NCBI GenBank assembly: GCA_009777535.1 | Contig: WRLP01000010.1 | Location: 1-64,000, forward strand | Direction of reading: 5' to 3' | DNA from: Treponema sp. | Lineage (GTDB): Bacteria > Spirochaetota > Spirochaetia > Treponematales > Breznakiellaceae | DNA: 64,000 nt | Shown: positions 58,735 through 64,000 of the stretch, in pieces | How positions within the stretch are numbered: the first letter of the stretch is position 1 | Layout of the letters: the number at the start of each line of letters is the position of its first letter | Notes under the pieces: generated by a model | Told to the model about the DNA's origin: nothing | Seen by the model: only the letters and a program-made list of their open reading frames with translations | Database searches by the model: none | Program-made: the position numbers and the translations under genes

Positions 58735-61461
58735 ATGATTGGAAAGAAAAATTATGGGATATTGTTTTTCATCATTGTGATCGCCTTCATTTTCGCTGCC
58801 TGCGAGAGCTCGACTACATCCGGAACCACCTGCCCGCATAACTGGAGCTGGGTGATAACAAAAGCGCCAACGGCTACAGAAACCGGTACGGAAACAAAGA
58901 CATGTACTCTTTGCGGTAAGACCGATGGTACACGCACGATTCCTGCGACAGGAAGTGGTAAAACAGCCATCAGTTTTGTAAATTTAAGTATTACCGCTCC
59001 GGTAAATGGAGCGACGCCAGGTACAACGGCAACCGGCACAGGGTTTTTTTCCAAAGGCGTTGTTACCTGGTCGCCGGCTGATAATCCTTTCCGGGGAGGA
59101 ATTGCATACACCGCGACCGTTACATTGACAGCTAACAGCAGCCATACTTTTACAGGGCTTAATTCTGCATCCATTAACGGGCAAAACGCAGTATTGTCAA
59201 ATAATACCGGCGGGACGGTCACGCTGTCTTACACCTTTCCTGCAACTGATACAAGAATGGTTACTGCTGTGGCAATTAAAACACAGCCAAACAATCTGAC
59301 CTACACACACGGAGACACTCTCGATTTGACGGGGCTTGTGGTAACGCTAACCTACAATGATACTACGGCAGAAGATGTAGCTGCAGCAAACTTTAACGCC
59401 AAAAATATTACTGCAATTCCGGCACATGGAGACCGGTTGGATTATGAATCGCATAACGGTCTGGGTGTTCAGATAAAATACGGCGATTTGGCTTCGTTGT
59501 ATACCAACAGTTTGGCTTTTGGCACCACTGGTTCCGGTTTTTTGGTTACATTAGGTTCCGGAACAGGACAGGTTACCATTGATATGTATGATTCTGATGG
59601 TAATGGCTGGGATCATAATGGCGCCTTGAGAATAAATGTAAATGGGACGGATATTCCCGATGCAAGATTGAACGGCGGCAGCTTTGGCACTTACTCTTTC
59701 CCGGTTGCATCAGGCGATGTATTAAATATTTATTGGACCGGAAACGCGGGTGATTATCATAATGAAAACGCATTTATAGTTTATTATACTGATATGCCTC
59801 CCAGTCCTTCGTTTACACCGTCCGGCTGGAATGGAAGCAACGCTCTGCTCTACAGGGTGCAGAATACATTATCCAATGCAAACTTAAATCAATTATTGGG
59901 TTCATTTACAGTTAACACGTTAATGTTCCCATACACAAGAAGTGAAATCCGGCCTGAGGTCACAGTAAGAGACGGTACAACGATACTTACGCCAACAACT
60001 GACTACACAGTGGTATATACCAATAACATCAATGTCGGAAACGCAACCGTTACTATCACAGGCAGGGGTAACTATACGGGCATGTCCGACAGCGTTAATT
60101 TTAATATTTATCCCAGGGTTATAAATTTTACTGTTGCTCCAATCGCAGCGCAGGCTTATACAGGAAGTCCCCTTACGCCTGTAGTAACAGTAAGAGACGG
60201 TACAACGATACTGACGCCAATAACCGACTACACGGTGTTGTACAATAATAATACCAATATTGGAACCGCAGCCGTAAGCATAAGTGGCGTGGGCAACTAT
60301 GCAGGCAGTACCGGCAGTGCTGATTTTATTATCAATTCTGATGGCGCTGGTTTTGTGATTGATTCAATCACAACGCAAACATATACAGGAAGCCCCCTTA
60401 CGCCGGAGGTCGTGGTAAGGTTTGGTGCGACGGAACTCACTCTATTCGATGACTATACGGTGACATATATTAACAACACCAACGCAGGAACCGCAACCGT
60501 AAACATAAGCGGTGTTGGTAGTTATGCGGGCAGTACCGGAAGTGTGAATTTCATTATAAATCCAAAGGTCATTACCTTTACAGTCGGCTCGATCGTACCG
60601 CAAGTGTTCACCGGAAGCCCGCTTACGCCGGGGGTCGTGGTAAGTGACGGTACTACCGAGCTTAGCTCTGGCTATACAGTGTCGTATGCCAACAACATCA
60701 ATGCCGGAACCGCAACTGTTACCGTAACCGGAACCGGCAATTATGCAGGCAGTACCGGTGGTACAACATTCACAATATTACAGACCGTGCCGGTTAACAG
60801 GTTTGAATACTACTGGGTGGATGCGCACGACAGCCTTGTTACAACAAGTGGCGGTGCAACCAGCATAATCGCCGGCGGAACTTTAACCATAACAGCACAG
60901 GGAACCGGTTATGTTGTTAAGCACTGGCATTTGAATGGTATTGATACCGGCCAGAGCGGAAATACTTATGCATTCTCGGGTACAACAACCGGAAAGCATA
61001 CCGTCGGCCTGTTTGTCGAAAAAGACGGCAAACTTTACAACACTAATATCATGATTGCGGTAGTATATCGTACTGTTACCATAGATATGTATGATTCTTT
61101 TGGTGATGGCTGGAACGGCGCTGCATTGAGAATCAATGTAAACGGATCAAACCTTTCACCTAATGCAACTGTATCCAGTGGTAGTAGTTATGATAATTAC
61201 ACATTTACTGTATCTGTAGGTGATGCAGTTCAAATTTATTTGTCTGCAGTTGGATCTTATCCAAGTGAAATTTCATTTATAGTCTATTACTCAGATACGC
61301 CGCCGAGTCCGCTTCATAGTCCAAGTGGGTCAACAGGTAGTGCTAATACTTACGGCTTAAACGGTTGGAGTGGAAGTAACGCATTATTATACAGGGGAAG
61401 AGGTTCGTTGTCGTCATCCACCCCTACAACAACACCGTTAGGCTCATTTACGGTTCCATAA
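58735..61461 (+). CDS. Large lipoprotein with tandem Ig-like repeats
   Basis: 908 aa. Lipobox FAAC, AAGGAG before ATG. N-terminal CPHNWSWVITKAP and TCTLCGKTDGTRTIPAT is a small Cys-paired module. Then Ig-like beta segments and four repeats near 75 aa with YTGSPLTP, DYTV and NAGTATV. Two copies of a 110-aa domain (VTIDMYDSDGNGWDHNGALR ... YRVQNTLS; and again near the C-terminus) flank the repeats. No enzymatic residue set seen; adhesin-like. Confidence 0.8.
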   Translation: MIGKKNYGILFFIIVIAFIFAACESSTTSGTTCPHNWSWVITKAPTATETGTETKTCTLCGKTDGTRTIPATGSGKTAISFVNLSITAPVNGATPGTTATGTGFFSKGVVTWSPADNPFRGGIAYTATVTLTANSSHTFTGLNSASINGQNAVLSNNTGGTVTLSYTFPATDTRMVTAVAIKTQPNNLTYTHGDTLDLTGLVVTLTYNDTTAEDVAAANFNAKNITAIPAHGDRLDYESHNGLGVQIKYGDLASLYTNSLAFGTTGSGFLVTLGSGTGQVTIDMYDSDGNGWDHNGALRINVNGTDIPDARLNGGSFGTYSFPVASGDVLNIYWTGNAGDYHNENAFIVYYTDMPPSPSFTPSGWNGSNALLYRVQNTLSNANLNQLLGSFTVNTLMFPYTRSEIRPEVTVRDGTTILTPTTDYTVVYTNNINVGNATVTITGRGNYTGMSDSVNFNIYPRVINFTVAPIAAQAYTGSPLTPVVTVRDGTTILTPITDYTVLYNNNTNIGTAAVSISGVGNYAGSTGSADFIINSDGAGFVIDSITTQTYTGSPLTPEVVVRFGATELTLFDDYTVTYINNTNAGTATVNISGVGSYAGSTGSVNFIINPKVITFTVGSIVPQVFTGSPLTPGVVVSDGTTELSSGYTVSYANNINAGTATVTVTGTGNYAGSTGGTTFTILQTVPVNRFEYYWVDAHDSLVTTSGGATSIIAGGTLTITAQGTGYVVKHWHLNGIDTGQSGNTYAFSGTTTGKHTVGLFVEKDGKLYNTNIMIAVVYRTVTIDMYDSFGDGWNGAALRINVNGSNLSPNATVSSGSSYDNYTFTVSVGDAVQIYLSAVGSYPSEISFIVYYSDTPPSPLHSPSGSTGSANTYGLNGWSGSNALLYRGRGSLSSSTPTTTPLGSFTVP

Positions 61462-61499
61462 GGTAAGGGGGAAGGAAAATGAGGAAGGAGAAATTATCA

Positions 61500-64000
61500 A
61501 TGAAAGACAGGAAATACAATATTATATTCGGGTTAGCTCTTATTTGCGCGGTGTTATTTGCCGCTTGTGATAATGGTGTTAATTCACCATCAACTCGTAC
61601 GCCCGTTGAAAGTGGTTACGGGAGAATAAGCATCAGCCTGACAGGAGAGGAAGAGGATGTACAACAGGAAGAATCACAGGCGAGGACAGTGCTTCCCTCG
61701 GCTGCATTTGATAAATATGTGTACACATTTACCAGGGCAGGCGAATCAACCGGTGTGGAAGAAACTCCCGACAGTGAAGGGTTCTTTATCCTCGAAGTTG
61801 GTACATACACAGTAGAAGTAGAAGGCTTTATGGGCGCTGAAGAACCTTATGTCATCGTGGCAAGCGGGGTATCCGGGCCATTTAATGTCGGTCCCGGCAA
61901 CAATGCTCCGGTGGAAGTTCCCCTTACCAGGATTGCTGCTGGAGCGCAGCAAGGGATATTCAGCTACACAATTACCTATCCGGCAGGCGCCGGGCTGGGA
62001 ATTACTCTGCAAAAATGGCCGGGACTGGATGATATTATACTAAATCCTGTTGACGTGTCACAGGGTAACGGAAAGACCCAAACGCTTCTTTTAGACTCCG
62101 GTACTTACCTGCTGACAATTTTCGTCAGTAAAACCGGGCTGTATGCAGGTATAAGCGAGGCGGTGCATGTTGATCCACTGCTTACGACTGTTTATATAAA
62201 AAATTATTTAGATGATGATTTCCTGTCCAAACTTCCCGGCATTGCGGTTGCGGCCCCAACATTCAGCGGCGCTACCCAGAATAGTATTACCATTAATCCC
62301 GTAGACCCGCCCGCCAATGGACAAGATGTCGAGTACGGTATCAGCACAACAGATAATGCAAATAACGTTTCCTGGCAGACAGGTTTGTCTTTTACCGGTT
62401 TGAACTCGGGGACAAGATACTACATCTTCGCCCGTTCGGCTGAAGATGGCGACTATACTGCTGCAGGTGCGGCAAGCGGAAGCCTGCAGGTAATAATAGT
62501 TACAAACTCTTCCCAGTGGAGTACCGCCCTCTCTACTACCAGCGGCACAGCCGGGAACCCCAGGGCTTATACCATTGCGGTCATAGAGAATTTTACCGTC
62601 AGTGGAACTACCGGTAACAGTTTAGGTACAGCACAGTATGTTGTGGTAACGCTCAAAGGCAGCGGAACAGTTTCACTGAGCAGTAACGGCAGTGTGATCC
62701 GCATCGGCAACAATCAAACGTTTATAATTGATGACGAAAACCTCATCCTGCAGGGGCGATCCGGCAATAACAATTCTGTGATTAATATCCAGAGCGGCGG
62801 GACGCTGGAACTTAAAAACGGCATAATCAGAGGCAATACCAGCAGCACCAACGGAGGCGGAGTAAATATCTCCGGCGGCAGCTTTAGTATGTCAGGAGGA
62901 GCCATCAGCGGTAATACCGCCACCGGCAGTACTATCAATGGCGGCGGAATGTATATCTCCGGCGGTGCCTTTACCATGTCGGGGGGAATTATAAGCGGTA
63001 ATGTTGCCGGCTACCGGGGCGGAGGGGTGTATGTAACAACCCCCGGCATTTTTACCATGACAGGCGGCACTGTGTACGGCAGTAATGAGGCTGCCCCGCT
63101 GGCCAACACCGCCAATGGCAGTACCAACGGCGCAGCCTTATATGTGATAAGCGGTACGGCAAAATACGGTGATGATGTAAATATTTTACCCCACTCAGAC
63201 AACCAGTCATTGTATACCAACTATACCATTATTCCCGGCAGTGATGCACCCAATGCTGATTATGACATTACCGGGACAGGAACATATCTTTACGGCGATA
63301 CCATAACTGTAATCATAACGCCAAAACCAGGCGCATCACCGGGAGCAATTACCATTTGGTATGAGGGAGTAAGCCCCACTGTTTACCCCAAAAGTAATAC
63401 AGTTCCTGTTAATGCCGGAACATATCTTGTAACCTTTGATGTAGTGGAGGCTCCGGGTTTCCCGGCGCAGGCAGGCTTACGTGCTGGGAACATTATTATT
63501 AATAGAGCAAATGGTGGGACAGTTAGCGCTCCAACGGTAAATACTGTAACACACGACAGTATTACCGTTAATCCTGTACCCCCCCCTAGTAATGGACAAA
63601 CAGTCGAATATGCCAGAAATACTACAACCACGGTACCATCAACCGGCTGGCAGGACGGCACAACTTTTACCGGATTGACAGGATCCACATCGTACTATTT
63701 ATTCGCCAGGGCAAAAGAAAATGCCAACTACAATGCAGGAACACCAGCGATAAGCGCTTCTACGACAACAACACTTCATTCATTTACTGTTGTTCAGGTT
63801 GGTGGTTCATCAGCTAATAGAACAAGTACGACATCGCTGACCCTTAATTTTAGCGGCAACCCTGGTGCCATAAGCGCCAGTAACATTACTGTCAGCGGCG
63901 CTGCTTTAGGCGGCGGCGCTGTAACAGGAAGCGGAAACACCAGGTCTATACCTGTTAACCTTACACTTGCTCAAGGTGTAACATCCGGTATCGCAACGGT
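61500..64000 (+). CDS. Large lipoprotein, 3' end outside the window
   Basis: At least 833 codons from ATG 61500 (AAGGAG nine bases upstream; ATG 61479 possible). Lipobox FAAC. N-terminal beta modules, then FN3/Ig-like segments (GATQNSITINPVDPPANGQ), a beta-helix part with GGGVNISGGSFSMSGGAISG-type units, and another Ig/FN3-like segment near 63500 (VNTVTHDSITVNPVPPP). The frame is open at the window end. Domain order resembles the 27907-30867 protein. Probably surface-exposed. Confidence 0.85.
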   Translation, partial: MKDRKYNIIFGLALICAVLFAACDNGVNSPSTRTPVESGYGRISISLTGEEEDVQQEESQARTVLPSAAFDKYVYTFTRAGESTGVEETPDSEGFFILEVGTYTVEVEGFMGAEEPYVIVASGVSGPFNVGPGNNAPVEVPLTRIAAGAQQGIFSYTITYPAGAGLGITLQKWPGLDDIILNPVDVSQGNGKTQTLLLDSGTYLLTIFVSKTGLYAGISEAVHVDPLLTTVYIKNYLDDDFLSKLPGIAVAAPTFSGATQNSITINPVDPPANGQDVEYGISTTDNANNVSWQTGLSFTGLNSGTRYYIFARSAEDGDYTAAGAASGSLQVIIVTNSSQWSTALSTTSGTAGNPRAYTIAVIENFTVSGTTGNSLGTAQYVVVTLKGSGTVSLSSNGSVIRIGNNQTFIIDDENLILQGRSGNNNSVINIQSGGTLELKNGIIRGNTSSTNGGGVNISGGSFSMSGGAISGNTATGSTINGGGMYISGGAFTMSGGIISGNVAGYRGGGVYVTTPGIFTMTGGTVYGSNEAAPLANTANGSTNGAALYVISGTAKYGDDVNILPHSDNQSLYTNYTIIPGSDAPNADYDITGTGTYLYGDTITVIITPKPGASPGAITIWYEGVSPTVYPKSNTVPVNAGTYLVTFDVVEAPGFPAQAGLRAGNIIINRANGGTVSAPTVNTVTHDSITVNPVPPPSNGQTVEYARNTTTTVPSTGWQDGTTFTGLTGSTSYYLFARAKENANYNAGTPAISASTTTTLHSFTVVQVGGSSANRTSTTSLTLNFSGNPGAISASNITVSGAALGGGAVTGSGNTRSIPVNLTLAQGVTSGIAT

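Overview
This window looks like chromosomal DNA of a Treponema-like spirochaete, possibly from the gut-treponeme lineage. That placement is inferred from gene content: a plant-type 6-phosphofructokinase, a Trp-repressor-family regulator next to a MEMO-type radical SAM enzyme, hflKC, MlaEFD, PilZ and class III cyclase signalling, many large SPII lipoproteins with beta-helix, Ig-like or GLUG repeats, BspA-like leucine-rich-repeat genes, and many small toxin-antitoxin loci. No rRNA, tRNA, CRISPR array or complete IS element was recognised.

Layout. 1-2400: the 5' part of a lipoprotein gene (minus), then an Rpn/PD-(D/E)XK nuclease gene sandwiched between two large palindromic elements. 2400-4822: GH13_18-type sugar phosphorylase and a CPBP protease. 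4913-15836: a long plus-strand housekeeping run (PilZ protein, ComEC, RsmA, YggS, two pseudouridine synthases, MurC, YicC, a Cmk-like kinase, a lipoprotein, two zinc-ribbon proteins). 16132-24065: TrpR, AmrS, NudC, a kinase-fold membrane protein, HflK/HflC, hemerythrin and phosphofructokinase.

24066-32710 is an accessory island: two LRR genes (one frameshifted), an XRE regulator with repeated upstream motifs, a decayed PIN/antitoxin module, a MazF module, a 986-aa lipoprotein, a Phd/PIN module and a GNAT module with a 51-aa upstream partner. The GNAT module is bracketed by a duplicated 3' end of trmH. 32711-38960 returns to core genes (trmH, mlaDFE, a GerMN protein, YmdB-like phosphoesterase, an SDR-like protein). 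38961-41300 is accessory again: two AT-rich membrane proteins, HicAB, and 118-bp tandem repeats. 41302-51099 has topoisomerase IV subunit A, a coiled-coil protein, an adenylate cyclase, a UgpC/MsmX-type ATPase, and a divergent hybrid kinase/response-regulator pair. 51242-56799 is a five-gene envelope operon (lipoprotein, small secreted protein, beta-barrel, FecR protein, GLUG lipoprotein). 56800-58041 is repeat-rich and carries a DUF2442/DUF4160 pair between 62-bp direct repeats. 58042-64000 has an XRE repressor, a small divergent gene and two giant lipoproteins, the last cut by the window end.

Three things stand out. First, a family of about ten palindromic elements has conserved terminal arms and exchangeable cores; two copies with shared flanks bracket the Rpn gene. 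Second, at least seven genes have a good promoter whose -10 box ends only 6-7 nt before the start codon and no Shine-Dalgarno, suggesting leaderless mRNAs, common among the TA modules. Third, several small TA modules sit between direct repeats or next to decayed relatives, suggesting exchange by short-homology recombination.
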